Shown piece by piece: positions 48,379 through 61,700 of a stretch of DNA of 64,000 nt. Position numbers and translations under genes: made by a program. The stretch is from NCBI RefSeq assembly GCF_963662255.1, contig NC_085046.1, forward strand, positions 136,195,392-136,259,391. The letters run 5' to 3'. The notes below the pieces were generated by a model. The model made no database searches. It had not been told where the DNA came from and worked only from the letters and a program-made list of their open reading frames with translations. The first letter of the stretch is position 1; each line of letters starts with the position of its first letter. This DNA comes from Cinclus cinclus (Eukaryota; Chordata; Aves; Passeriformes; Cinclidae).

Positions 48379-51237
48379 CCAAAAATCCCCAGAGCCACAG
48401 CTATGAGGGAACAGAGCCTTGTGAGATAACATGCTACTTATTGAGGAGTGTAATGCTTCATACTCAATCCAATAATTAGTCCTATTCATACATAGATATG
48501 AAATGTAAACATCCATGACATATGAGAGTTCCAATTACTCCTTTTATTCCATATTCAAACTGTAACAAAAGAGAATTATTCATATGCTGCAAGATGATAT
48601 AACTTGGATGTTTTTCAGAGATGACTAGCAGAATGTAGTGCAGATATGCACGTGTCAGAAGATAGACTTTTAATACCAAGAATGAAAAAAAAACCTAAAT
48701 GAACCAACAGTGAAGTTTGATTTTGATAGGTCTACTCTTTTAGTCTGTAAAATAAAAAATCATGCCAACAGAATTCATGTGCACAACATGCACTTTAATC
48801 TCTGCTTTCATATGTTAATACATTCTGTGATGCTCTTCACCTTGGCAGTCCAACCTGGGTATGATCAAAATAGACAGCGTGCATTAACTGACTGGTCTGA
48901 TCAAATGTGGAAAACATGACATTCATTTTCAAGAAGTAAAATTCATGCTGAAATAACCAGTAGCATATGCTGTGATCTTTTTCATTTAGATTTCAGAACC
49001 AGCATTCTGAGCAGAATTTACTTGCAAACTGCTTTTCATTAACAGGAAAGTTTTATTCAAAGCACACAATAAAGAATTTTGAAAAGCTTGAAGTTAGACT
49101 AGAAAAGAAAAATTCTTGTTGAAATAAGTATGAAGATGAACAACACCATTCATGAGATTCTCTTAATAGCTAGTAAGATTCAAAGTTTCTGTTGCATTGT
49201 TTTCTACCAGATTTTAAAATTCAGATGTTTAATTCTCATCAATTTTACATGGATAAATACTTACTGAAATCAGAAAACACAGCTCCTCTTCCTGATTTCA
49301 GTCACCCTTTGATTCATTGTGAGATTATTGTGAGCTTCAGTAACAGCAATTATTAAACTATTTATTCAACTTTCATTGCCCTCCAAAAAAGCAAGTAGTT
49401 CTTACGTCATGTCCATAGCCCTTGCCCTTGAATGTCCCGTAATTACACTCACTCAATGCTCAACATGATTGTCTTTGGCTTTTTCTCTTCTTCCTGACCA
49501 TTCAATTATACTGTTTAACAATATATTTCCACACCTTTCACCTTCCAAGTACTCCACAACTTTCATTTAATCTTAATCTCTCTTGTTTAGCATGTTCTTT
49601 AATGACAGGCATCACCATAAGATAATTATACTGAGTCTGCATTGATTAACACACTTGTACATTTATAAGTTGCTTTTGTATTTCCTTTTAATTAAGTTTT
49701 TCATACTTTCTTTCTTTTATATTAAGAGAAAACCTAGGAAATGGAAGATGATTGTTCATATGCTGCATTTTTCTTCAATATCTTTTCCAATAACATGAAC
49801 TCCTTTCATTTCTTTCACTTGCACCTATTTTAAAACATAGTCAATCATATCTTAAAGTATTCCTTAATCAGATCATCCATTTTCACACCCCTTTATTTTG
49901 TGCAATATACCTATTTGCAAAATTATTCTTGTCCCCCTAAATGATAGCTGTCTTCCATTTGGAATACATCTACTTTATTCGTCTCTTCTCATTATCATTG
50001 CATGTTTCTGCAACACCTTTTTCTGTTTGTGGTCTTTGATCACCTGACTGTATTTGGCAGCAAAGAGTGGTTATTTTTCATGCTGACCATAAATCAGTGC
50101 AGACTGTTCTGCAGAACCCTTTCTGTTTTGCTGGATTCTCTTTCTGTTTACTTGTTTTATCATCACCTCAGTTTATATGGCTCCTCTATGTTCATCCTTT
50201 TTGTTAGCACTTCAAAGAACCTACTGGAGCTCAACAGAGACAGATTTCATAGTGATGTGAACCCATCCCTATGCTATCAATCTGATTATTATCTTATCAT
50301 TCTTCTGCTATCAATCTTATCCATTTTTTGAAAGATATACTCAATATTTATTTCTTATACTCTAAAATTTATTTTTATCTCAACTTTAATTGTCTTGACA
50401 TGCCTCACCCCCAGATCTTTAAACCCACTTATAAAACTGAGAATAGGATGCTCTCATCAGACATGATGACTGCATTTTACTTTGAAGTATGTTTGAAATT
50501 TGCTTTTTTATCACTTCTCATCATGTCTCAATTCTCTTTAATTTATGCTTTTCCATTCTCACTATGCCTCTTTTTTGCTTTAAATGAGCCTCCTTTCACT
50601 AACTTTAACTTCCAATAGAATAAAGTTTTATTTAATTTTTCACATGAGTACAAATATGAAAGGCAATCATCTACTTCAGTGTACTGGACTTAGTTCCTTC
50701 TTGCTCTCCACCTTTTTGGCTTCCTACCCCATGTGTCCACCAGCTTGCAAGGTTCTTTCTTATTCTGTTGTGCTTTTCATATGACAAAACTGCTGGCTGT
50801 CCCTGTTAGAGTCGCCCTAAGACACTGTTACACTAAGGTCACTCACTGGTGTCCCTTCCTACCAGAACATTATAGCCTCCCCTTTCTTCACCAGTCTCCT
50901 GTGCTGGCATGAGAGGTGTACATGCAAGCAGCAACCGTGCACCACAGCACACCAGGACAGAAGGACGCTGCACCTGGGTAGCAGTTCACAGTGGAGTAGG
51001 AATCCATGCCAAGAGCTTCTGCTATTTCAGAAAAGACTACCTTGCAGTCTTATAGATCTCCATATCTGTTTAATTCAGTGTCCTGTACTTCACATAAGTC
51101 TCACTTCTGTCTCAGCTCCAATAGCAGCTTTTATAATGAGCTTTCTACCAGCTAAGAAAAGTCTACATTTAATATTTTGACTGACCAGACATAATTGTTA
51201 CGGTCTTATATTTTAATTTCTCAAAGTAATAAAAACT

Positions 51238-51560
51238 TGGAATCATAAAATAGCCTGGGTTGCAAGGGACCTTAAAGATCATATATTTCCAAACTCTTGC
51301 TGTGGGCTGGGACACCTTCCTTTAGACCAGATTGCCCAACCTGGCCTTGAATTCCACAATGATGGAAAATCCCCACATTGGGGTTCTCTGTTCCAGTTCT
51401 CACTACCCTCACAGCAAAGAATCTCTTAATAATATCTAATCCTATGTCAGCTTATAGCCATTTCCCTTTGTCCTATTACTAAAAAAAATTCCTGCTCCAG
51501 AGTTCCTTTAGGAAGGTTTCTGTAAGTTGTCCCTGGAACCTAAACCACTCCAGCTCTCAT
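51238..51560 (-). mobile_element. CR1 LINE 3' fragment
   Basis: Reversed CR1 3' sequence starts at GGAATCATAAAATAGCCTGG and continues with GCAAGGGACCTTAAAGATCA, CAGATTGCCCAACCTGGCCTT and CTCACTACCCTCACAGCAAAG. It ends around GTCCCTGGAACCTAAACCAC. It is 5'-truncated and about as long as many avian CR1 remnants. Confidence 0.85.
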
Positions 51561-54500
51561 GGTTACAACTTCTGTCTTGGTAACATCTGTCTTTTTGGGT
51601 TACTTTCTATTTTTGTAAATAATTCCTGGGGTTTTTAACATATGATGCCAATTTCCTTGATTTAGGACTCTTTTCTTTAGCCCAAGAAAATCTCAGACCT
51701 GCTTCATAAAGCTTTATTACAAAAGCAAACAAAAAACCACAAAAATTTGTTTGTGAAGTACACAAAGAACACTGAAGAACCTTTCTGAAAATCAGCTCTT
51801 AGGAGTTCCAAGTAATTAGGGATTTCTTAAGTAAATCACAATTTTATTTCAATTTGTTATTAAAGACATTTGATTTCTCAAACAAGATATTCTGACACCT
51901 AATCTCTGCAAAACTTACTGGAAATTGGGGCATTATGAAGTTTAGACACCATGAAGTTTTCAAAAGAAGTTTAACTTTTAACTGCAATTCACATCATTTT
52001 AAGGCTATGAGAAAAGATGTTTATACTTTTTGGTAAATAACTGAGTAAAACAGATTGCCTTGCCCTTGCATAAACTATAACAAGGTACCAAAATGACTTT
52101 TCCAATCTTTTGGTAGGGATGACTGAAAACTCTATAATTTAATCAGTGGAACTGGTACAGAATAACAGTCAAAAAGAGGTAATTACTGTATATTATAAAC
52201 ACATTTGAAACAGTTTCTGGAGGTACTGTTTTTCCTCCAGGGACTAATTTCTTATCTCTGTTACAGACATATTTTCTGAAAGAGGTTTAGAAATATTTTT
52301 TAACCTTGTCTTTCACTTTTCTTAGTTTTGAAAACTACTAGAAGGACAAATGCTTATGTTGTCTCCTGTCAACCTTGAGTGTGTTATTTATTTGAAAAAA
52401 CATAAGGTCTAAAAACAGTAGGACTACTCATGTTAACTTGGAATACATTCTGAGCAGAAGGAGGCTTAAATTGGAAAGGTAGCAAAATAAGAAACTGGAT
52501 CTTATGTAGCAAAAGTATCCATACCATTTTTATTACATCTATTAAAATAAATATTTATTGCCATTATTTGTATTTCTTGTTCTACAACAGAAAAACTGTT
52601 TGTCATTTTGTATAACTGAAAACAAAGAGGGTTTAACTTCAATAGTGTTGTCAGTCATTGAGGAATTTTTTAAAAAGATGAAACATAAATCTAGAAACCT
52701 CTAAGTCATTCAATAGAAGATTTTCACCTTCACAGGAAAATAGAGGGGGTTTTAACTCACCTTTAGGCATTTAATTACTTTGGTTTATACATAACTCTCT
52801 GCCATGGAATAGTCTTCTGCTTCTATTTTCGAAGCATTACTACTATCACCACCACAGATGAAAGTCTGGTTTCAGCAAAGTCGCCTGAAGTACACCCAGG
52901 ATTTTATCCCCAGTATATAATTAACTTTCCTTCTAAGGATATTTCAATACTTCTCTGCTATTCCTCACATAATATCTCAATGCCTTGTAGACAAGGGATC
53001 ATCTGTTCCAAAACAACTGCCTCCTTGCTCATGCAGCCAGATAATGGTAATCTCTCAGATGTGACAAGCATCTGGGCAATAGAACTAGACATAAAAACAA
53101 GAGAGGACATTTGGAATCTCATCACAGAACAAATTAAAAATACTCTCTGGGATTGAAATCCTGCCATATTTAGTACCCCTCATACATGTGAGCACTACAG
53201 AATTGCAGGGCAATCACATTTTTTATGCTTGGGGAGGGTGTAGATAGATATTAAAGAGTTTTTAAGGGATTTTCTCTTTAATTTTGATTTCAAATAATGG
53301 AATTTCTTGTCTCAGTGGCATTTGGCCATCCTCCTTCTCACTCCTGTGTTTAAGAATAAACATTCTGAGCTATGACTTCTTCATTTTAGGAGAATTAATT
53401 GTGAAAAGTATCTTCATTGGTATTCTGAGCTTGCTCTCTTTTTTCATCTACCTGCTCTTCCTGCAACTCTTCCACTTCAAAAGTGGAAAGTAACCATCAT
53501 AAAATCAGAAATTGTATCAGAAATCTTTCTAGCAGCCCTAAAGAGAACACCATATCAAACACATGTCTGAAAATCAATGAATGCAAAAATGTGTTTGATA
53601 ACATAAATTTATTCTGTGGAAAAGACAGGAAGAGAGATTCTATTGCAAATATAAGTTTATTTTTATTTATTTTATTTATCCTTTTCACTGTTCCTTTCTC
53701 TGTAAAGCTAACTGCATATTCAAAGATTTTAATGCTCTTTATTTGCTGTTTTTATCCAATTGTGTGGTCTGAGAAACTGTTAATTTCACAATTAAATTGT
53801 GGTATTTGTAAAGTTAGCTTGGAACGTTCTCCCAGCAAGTCAAAATGACAGGGAAAATCACTCACAGAATACTATGTACTGGCAACAGTATTTTGAAGTA
53901 TTATGTTAATTTAGAAATAAAATCTTAACTCGCAGAGATTTGCTAACAGATTTTTAAATAAAATACCTTAGAGTAAAATGTTCATTTGTTTAAAAACATG
54001 CTAATAAGAAGCCAGCTCTTTTCATGAGAACTTCATGAAGACAACTGTAAGATACAACCACTGCAGCATCAGGTCAAACTATTGCTTCTAAAGCTGCTTA
54101 TAATTTACTTTGCTTTAAAGTACAGGCTTGTGGGTCTCTAGGATATAAATAGATAACAGGGCTTGGAGAAATTTTATTTGCAAGAATATAAAGAGTAAAT
54201 TGAGTTTTTAATGTCAGAATAATTGATTAACAATACAGTAAAATTGGTAAATAAGAAAACTCTTAATTCAGGGAAACAGTTACTTTAGGGGGTTTGAAGA
54301 GTCTTTCAAAAGTCAATACCCTCTACAAAATAATGTTTGAAACAAAAGTAACTTCTGAGGAATTTAAGATAGATTCAGTACTACATTTTTAAAGTTCAAA
54401 TGTCCCATAGCATTAATTAGTTTTCAAACTAATTTTAATGTAATGTGAAAACAGACAATATAATGCTGACCTGAATTCCCTAAATTTAAAGCCCATTAGC

Positions 54501-54593
54501 ATATACAGTTAACCTCTCTCATTATATACCTGGTTCATTAAAATAACAGATCTGGGATATGGACCACTGTAAAGGGATTTACACAGAGAGATA
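51561..54593. other. Unassigned intron sequence
   Basis: AT-rich intron. The 121-codon plus-strand frame at 53483-53848 has no recognisable content. Nothing else is seen. Confidence 0.55.
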
Positions 54594-54884
54594 GGGAAGG
54601 GAAGGGAAGGGAAGGGAAGGGAAGGGAAGGGAAGGGAAGGGAAGGGAAGGGAAGGGAAGGGAAGGGAAGGGAAGGGAAGGGAAGGGAAGGGAAGGGAAGG
54701 GAAGGGAAGGGAAGGGAAGGGAAGGGAAGGGAAGGGAAGGGAAGGGAAGGGAAGGGAAGGGAAGGGAAGGGAAGGGAAGGGAAGGGAAGGGAAGGGAAGG
54801 GAAGGGAAGGGAAGGGAAGGGAAGGGAAGGGAAGGGAAGGGAAGGGAAGGGAAGGGAAGGGAAGGGAAGGGAAGGGAAGGGAAG
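54594..54884. repeat. Uninterrupted (GGGAA)58 array
   Basis: These 291 bp of GGGAA units carry not one substitution or indel that I can see. Every four consecutive units fit the G-quadruplex pattern of four GGG runs with 2-nt loops, so the whole plus strand is G4-capable. The purine/pyrimidine asymmetry also allows triplex DNA. The purity points to recent expansion or to ongoing slippage. The flanks are ACACAGAGAGATA on the left and GTAATCTGCTG on the right. Confidence 0.97.
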
Positions 54885-56396
54885 TAATCTGCTGAAATTC
54901 ATATACAGCTTTAGAGAAATAAAGAAACAATATCCTTAAACTTTTCTAAAACATCATAGATTTAGTCAAACTCAAAAAAGGGGTGGGGAGATGGGGTAAA
55001 CAGTCAGAATAAGGGTAAAATTTTTAGTAAGCATTCAGGTAGGAAAGAAGCTTTATGAAATAAATCCAGCACTGGTGTGAAGTAACTTCAGCAAGACTAG
55101 AAAAAGATTTTCAAGACTCAGTGCTTGGAAAATCAGGACAAAATAAAGGCTCTGTTTACAGTTTCTGCCAATAGCAATTGAACAGTATTTACAGAACACT
55201 ACCACAGACAGTCTTCCTATATTCTATTTCCTTCTTCCAAAAAGTAAAACACAGACTTCTATGGCAGCTTAGATTACTTCAGACATAAACAGCCTAGAAG
55301 CTCTCCTCCTTCACTCACAAGGATGATATTAAAAAGAATTAATTTTTTTAAAAAATAAAATAAAAACATTCCTACTTTAGATCATATGGAGATTCAGACC
55401 TTTGAGATGCTTCAATAAACTTGAGAAGAAATAATTACCCAGCTAGTGTTTCATGCTTCTGAAACTCTACCTTCTCCAGTGAAACACCAACTTTCACACT
55501 GAGGCGTATAAAACTTGATGTCAATAGGAACTCTGCTATTACTGTACCTACTAAATGCTACTCTACCATTACTTTAGGATTTGGATTGTTGTACCAAATG
55601 CACTCCATGTACTCTACAATAACCTAAACTGAGGGCTGCAAAATTAAAGTTGTGTTGAGAATTAAAGGAAGCAGCAACAGGAAAATCCAGCTATAGTCTT
55701 TGATGTACTCCAGACTCCAGGGGGTTTTCTGCTTTTCATTTTCTAGATCACATAATAGTGGAAAAAAAACAACAAAACCACTTCAAAGAGACACAGACTA
55801 CATAAGGGTCACCTGAATTCAGAGAGATCAGGAGGACTTCCTATGAAGAATTTGACATTATGGGAAAGTTTCTGTCAGTTCTTACAGATGAAGGGAGCAC
55901 AATTTCAACACCTTCGAAAATTTAAACACCTTTTATATACAGAAATGAATTATGTCTTTTACACCTAAAATTTCTACAAAAGGTAGTTTTTTATGGAAGC
56001 AGACTTTTAATATATTGGAAAGAATTCTTCTTATCTAAAAACGTACAAACTGCTGTGATTTTCATCAATGGCTTCAGGTGTCTGAATTCAAAAGTAATTT
56101 TTCATCTATTGTTAGTTCTACTCAATTTTTAACTTTTAATTTATTCACATTGCACATTTCTGAATTTGCAGAAGGTCAAAGGATAAATATATTTGCCATA
56201 TACTTTAATATGTTATAAACATATATATATATTTTTATCATAAGCCAGAATCTAAATTTCAGTAGTCTGTTGTGGCTGTTAAGGCTAAGGAAAGATCAAA
56301 AGATAAAGACCACTGTTACTGCAATATCTCAGCTTGTAAGGTTTTTTAATGGTACTTAATTTTTTTATATAATGGAAACAAATTTATTATTATCAA

Positions 56397-56477
56397 TGCT
56401 CTTTATATAATCTATATTATCAAGTTATCTATATTATCTAATTATCTAATATATATTATTTATATGTATATATATAT
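56397..56477. repeat. AT-rich degenerate tandem tract
   Basis: Words such as TATCTATATTATC and TCTAATTATCTAATATATATTA recur in an almost pure AT context and end in an alternating TATATA run. Confidence 0.7.
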
Positions 56478-56791
56478 TCCCATTATTTCCATTCAGAAAG
56501 TAAATGTCATCACTGGAGAGTTTGACTTTAAAATATGAAGTATTTGAAAAATAATATAATTTTCTAAGAAGTAAATCAGAGATTTATTTTTCCATACCAT
56601 GGAAAGCATTTTAAAGTCATGAAAAAGAAATCTAGAAACAGTATTAAAACTGTTCTACAACAAAAGGTGTCCAACTCTGTGGCACTGATAGCCTCTTGAT
56701 TTTTTTACGCTATTTAGAAGAGATAAGAATGCTAAGATGTTATAGAGCCCAGCAATAAAATAAATGTTGTTTCACGTTTTATTTTGGTCCC

Positions 56792-56816
56792 AATAGTCAC
56801 AGAAGCTGTGACTATT
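56792..56816. repeat. Perfect 11-bp inverted repeat with 3-nt loop
   Basis: The left arm AATAGTCACAG and the right arm CTGTGACTATT are exact reverse complements around AAG. The loop is too small for a microRNA precursor. No function is assigned. Confidence 0.85.
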
Positions 56817-58719
56817 AGTCTGTGTATTTATTCTGGTCCTCTCCAGAGAAAACCTGCTTCCCTGTAGGGGCAGATGGGTGAACTTCATACCCTGAGTTGT
56901 TAAGGAGAAAATCTGTATGTTATGGCAAAATGTAAGGAGCTGATGTGAACAGAGAGGTTTTAAACATCAGCTGATGAGAAGTACCTCTGGCCACCTGCAG
57001 AGAAACAATATGAGCTGATTCATCCACCCTAGTTGATGTTTCCAGTCTAACATGTCAGATAAACATCTCCATGTTGGGTCATCACCATCTAGAAAAGAAT
57101 AATTATCTCTCTACCTCTTTTGATAAAACTTTAAGCTACACTGTGACCATTTGCAGAAAGGGGAAAGAGGGATAAATATTTAACAGCATCATTGGTGTCT
57201 TCCCTGCTCCACTGAAAATAGCAAACAGAGAAACAAACTAAAACCCAACCACACCAGCTCAGCATCAAAGAAAAACCCATTTGATCTCCAGAACTGACCA
57301 GTAACCCTTTTCCATAATCCTGCCAACAACATCTTCTGGCCAAAAATGCTGGATCACCTGAACTGGGGATGCAGAACAAAGTGAGGCAAAAAAACGTTAT
57401 GTGAAAAGTAATAAGAAAATGTTTAATAATTGATTTAAAAAAAAAAAAGAAAAAAATAATAAAGACAAACAGTGCATCACTGAAGTAACAGTAAAAAGCA
57501 GAAAAATTATTTAATTCTGACTTGGATAACATACATGGAATGTAAAATCATTTTAGAGGACATTTAGTTCTACCATTTTATTTGAAAAAATATTCTTGTA
57601 AATATCAAAACTTTATTAGCAAAATGTCTTCATGTTCATTTGTATGGGACAAAGGAATCTGGCATATTACTTACTTTCTGCCATATCTGCTGGTTGGAAT
57701 TTGGATATACTTTTGTAATGTGCTAGGTATTGTGTATTCATTAATGTCTCCTACATACTGTTATATTGTAACTACTCCCAACAATTTATGCATGGGAAAA
57801 ATGTAGATGTCTAGACTGAGTCTTTCTTCTTGGTTTCAGCTTATATCAGCACAAAAAAAAAAAAAAAAAAGAAAAAAAAGAGAAAAGTGCTAATTATTTC
57901 TTGAGACTTAATTTGTTATATAATAGTCTTGGACATTCAGTTCCTCCCACCAAATCATTACTAATCAGCAGGGTCCAGTGTTATTTCTGATCAAGTAAGC
58001 AAAACACGTAATTTTCAATTAAATTGGGTGACTTTGTATCTGTAATTGATGTGTTCCAGGTTTTAGCTTATTTCACCTTTTGGCAACTGTTACTCCAAGT
58101 GTCTCATCCATTCTGCAGTACTGATGTCTACTTTCAGTAGCTAATATTTCTGAAATTAATCAGTACCTTACATTTTTAAAAAATTGCTGGTAATATCGCC
58201 AGTGGCTTATCATGAATAATCATCCCCTCTGACATGACAAACTAGCTCTAACAGGAAAGCTATTACTCTGAAACAAATTGTACTGCACTGAAATATCCCC
58301 AGTAGTAAAGAATCTCAATAGAGTACTAAAGCTTCTTCAATTGAAAACAAGGAGAGAAACCTTTGTGTCTTTCTCAGGTCATATTCTTTCTATTAAATAT
58401 CAGATGATAGCAGTGTCTTACTGAACAACGTTTTCAGGAGGAAGGCACTTTTTTTTTTTTTAACTTAGATTTATATTTTGTCATTTTAAAAAATAAGCAT
58501 TGTATTCTTCTGGTATAGCTATATGGGACCTCACCTCTTTTTGTGCTGTTTTCTTTCCCTAACCCAAAGATATGTTGTTGTTAGTTGCTGATTCTCTACT
58601 TCTTTGCAGCAAAGGTAAATGTTTGCTTAAAAGAGACCAAATATGAATACAGAGACAGCCTTTTCCATGGGAAATATTTTAAAAATATTTGATTTCTCTA
58701 TATATGCATGTGTGTGAAA

Positions 58720-58726
58720 GATAGAT

Positions 58727-58772
<46 letters not shown>

Positions 58773-58791
58773 CAGATAGACAGACAGATAG
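58720..58791. repeat. GATA/GACA microsatellite
   Basis: This tract of about 70 bp reads GATAGAT, then pure GATA units, and then mixed GACA and GATA units at the right end (GACAGATAGACAGACAGATAGG). Confidence 0.95.
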
Positions 58792-61700
58792 GAAACACAT
58801 ATAATTATACTTCCTTAGGGAATTAAATAGTCATTTTAGTAGTCCACAACGATTCTTGTGATGAGGAAATGTTCAGTCTCACCCTGTGTATGGTGTAGGA
58901 CTGGAATATGGAATGAGTTTTGGTAAAAAATACCAGAGAAATGGGGCATGGTAAAAGACTGCACCAGAGTGAAAAATCTTTGCTTGTATCAAAGTACCTG
59001 TCTCAGAGATGTGACCACCTTGACCACCTTGTGTGGAAGGAACTCTCTTTGGTGATAGTTGGTGCAGTTGGAGCAGAATTGATTGGAATGTTTGAGTATA
59101 ACTATTTATCTCTTTGTTTTTTCTTTCCATATAATAAAAATTTGTTAAATCAAATCCTGTTTGAGTGTATATCCAAATACATTTTTATTAGGGTTTCTTA
59201 GTGCCAACATGAACTTCTGGTCTAAGAGTGACATCCCATGTAATTGCTATCTGTTCACAGTAATTATGGGGGAATACTAAACTCAATTTCAAGTCCTCAG
59301 TCTCTGTGTTGTCCCAATTTATGTGTCCCACAGAGTATTTGACACAGGTTAATTGCAAGTCAGCTTCATGCTTGTATCTTCTAGAGTGTCTTAGTTTTCA
59401 TTAAATTTGTTTCTTAGGATCGGATCCAAATTTGCAAATTGTGTTTCTGTAAAAGCAGATTTATTTTTCAGCCTTAACTGCATGTCCAGTAATTTTTCTG
59501 CCCATGTATCCAGAGTCCTCTAGCTACTGAATGCAGTCCAGGGGCTTAAGTCATCTTTATGTTCCAGTACTGACATTTATTCTTCTCTCATCTGCTTACA
59601 AATGAGATATAAAGAGCACAATTTGATTAAATGTGGGTGTTTACAATGTCCTAACAGCAAGGCTCCTGTTATTATCAGTCAGGTCCTGGACAGTGGATTC
59701 AGTGAGGCTTAGTCCTGTATATCAGACTGCAATTAAATAAACTGATTCCATCCTGTTGGCTATAACAGAAATTTAAGTCTCTAAGTCAACCTGTTCCACA
59801 GGTACCTAAGATCAAGGGAAAGAATCTTGCCAAAGATACATCTATAGCTTAGTCCTTTCTAATTATTATATTATTGCCTTTTTTATTCACGAGCAAGACA
59901 AGGACAGGAGTAAATTAATGGAAAAGTGGACAATTACTTATAAACCTCAGTATTTACTTGTAATTTTACCTGTAAGGTTCACCATATTTTCTTTTCCTCT
60001 GCCTTTTCTGAAAGAGATGAGGGCCAGGTACTTGAGCAGTGCATACTCAATGTCTGGTCTCCATTTCCTACTTGCCATTACAATATAGAGTTGCCATCAT
60101 TGGCACCATCACTGTAGTGTGTGCAGAAGAATGCAACACGGCCAGCACAGCAAGGTGAAATCTGTCAGCATGTTCCGACAGTAATAACTAAAACCATCAC
60201 ATCTCAGTAATGGCAGGACCATCAAGCTGTTTGTTTCAACTTTGTGTAAGTTTCTCCCCCTGATCCAAGAAGTGCAGAAGGTAAATAGGCTTCTCAACTG
60301 CTCTCTGCCTCTATCTCAAATCCTAAATCAGTTCTGTGGGCAAGGTGGAGTTGATGGAGACAAGGCAGTGAAGGAAAGATGCCTAACACCAATACAGCTT
60401 AACCAGCTCTTCAAGAGAAACTGAAAATTGTGTTAGGTCTGCAGGTGTTGCAAATGAATACTCCACACTGTTTTTTGAGAGCACCCCAGCTCACATTATA
60501 CCAGTGGCCAGCAGCAACAGCTTAATGGGAACAATACAAAGCATTTCAATAAGTGCTGGAGAGAAAGTACTCACTGAAAAACATCCTAGCAGTAACCCTG
60601 TGACTCCTTCCTTCCCACACAGGCTTTTGTTACAAAACTTCTGTATTGGTGCAAAACATTATGCAATATTTTAATGAAATTTAATTAGTCTTTAGTGTGC
60701 CAGTAGAAATTTCTTTAGGAGTAAGATGTGGTATATTCTTTTCTCTCTTATTTGCTGTCTCTGTAATTAGGACTATGTGATTATGCTATTGGTGCAATAA
60801 AGGAAAAATGAAAACCACATCCAGTATGAATAATTTACCCAGTCTGCATAGAAATTACAGAATTTTCAAACAAAACATAATTATATTTTTATGTTTCTCT
60901 TAATTACTTTGTTGTAATTTGAGGGATGTGACTAGGGTACTAACACACTGTAATAAGTTGAAGTCAATGCACAGTGAACTCAACAACTTCTAAAAAATAG
61001 CACTTATTTCTTGGGTGTAAAGGATGTATTGACTTTGTTGAATTATGGTGGCACACTTCATATGATTGATGCTGCAGGGTTGGGAATACAACTGCTGCTC
61101 AGTGCATTCAAAAATCCAGATTGCTAGGTTATAAAAAATATTGTGTCCTACTAAGAGACTGCGATCATTAATATTGGAAAGGCTTTTTGAATATGCAATA
61201 TAAACTGCTATATGAAGGTTAAACACTGATTTGAGTTGATTAATAGAGTAACTCTTAGAACTCACCAGAAGGCTGAGAGGGTCTCTATTAACAGAACAGA
61301 TATCTCCATGCACAGATTCTGCAACAATTTTTCAAGCATAGAAGTTCATTAAAGCTCTCTGAAAGTTTGTCATATGTGCAATAAGAAACTTCAGAGAGGA
61401 CTTCTCAGTACTTCAAAAACAAAACAAATCACCACTCCAAGTTGTTGCCTTTGAAAAGAATAATGTTAGAGTGCATTGAACTATCTTTGTCTGATAAATG
61501 TTACAAGAACAAAAGGAGGAAACAAAATCAAATTTAATTGTGATTTATTTTTTTTTAGTGCCACTGGACAACATATTAGCCACCAAATGAAACTAACCCA
61601 TTAGCTTTAATTTGAAATAGAAGATTAGATACCAAAATTGTGTTTACCAAATACTCAAAAAATGCTGGGAATAAGGCTGTTCCGGATAAGAATAAGACTA

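Larger units (their letters stand above)
46567..51237. other. Unassigned intron sequence
   Basis: AT-rich intron with the A/C-rich tract and an AC microsatellite. The hydrophobic 109-codon plus-strand frame at 50002-50331 is T-rich and shows no domain or splice context, so I do not call it a gene. Confidence 0.55.

Noticed and set aside
50002..50331. Plus-strand 109-codon hydrophobic frame, considered as a membrane protein
   Set aside because: The DNA is T-rich, so Phe, Leu and Ile codons are expected. There is no domain, no splice or promoter context and no homologous look.
54538..54930. Pro/Ser/Leu/Phe-rich minus-strand frames
   Set aside because: They are translations of the GGGAA array.
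56792..56816. Inverted repeat considered as a microRNA precursor
   Set aside because: An 11-bp stem with a 3-nt loop is far too short for a microRNA hairpin.
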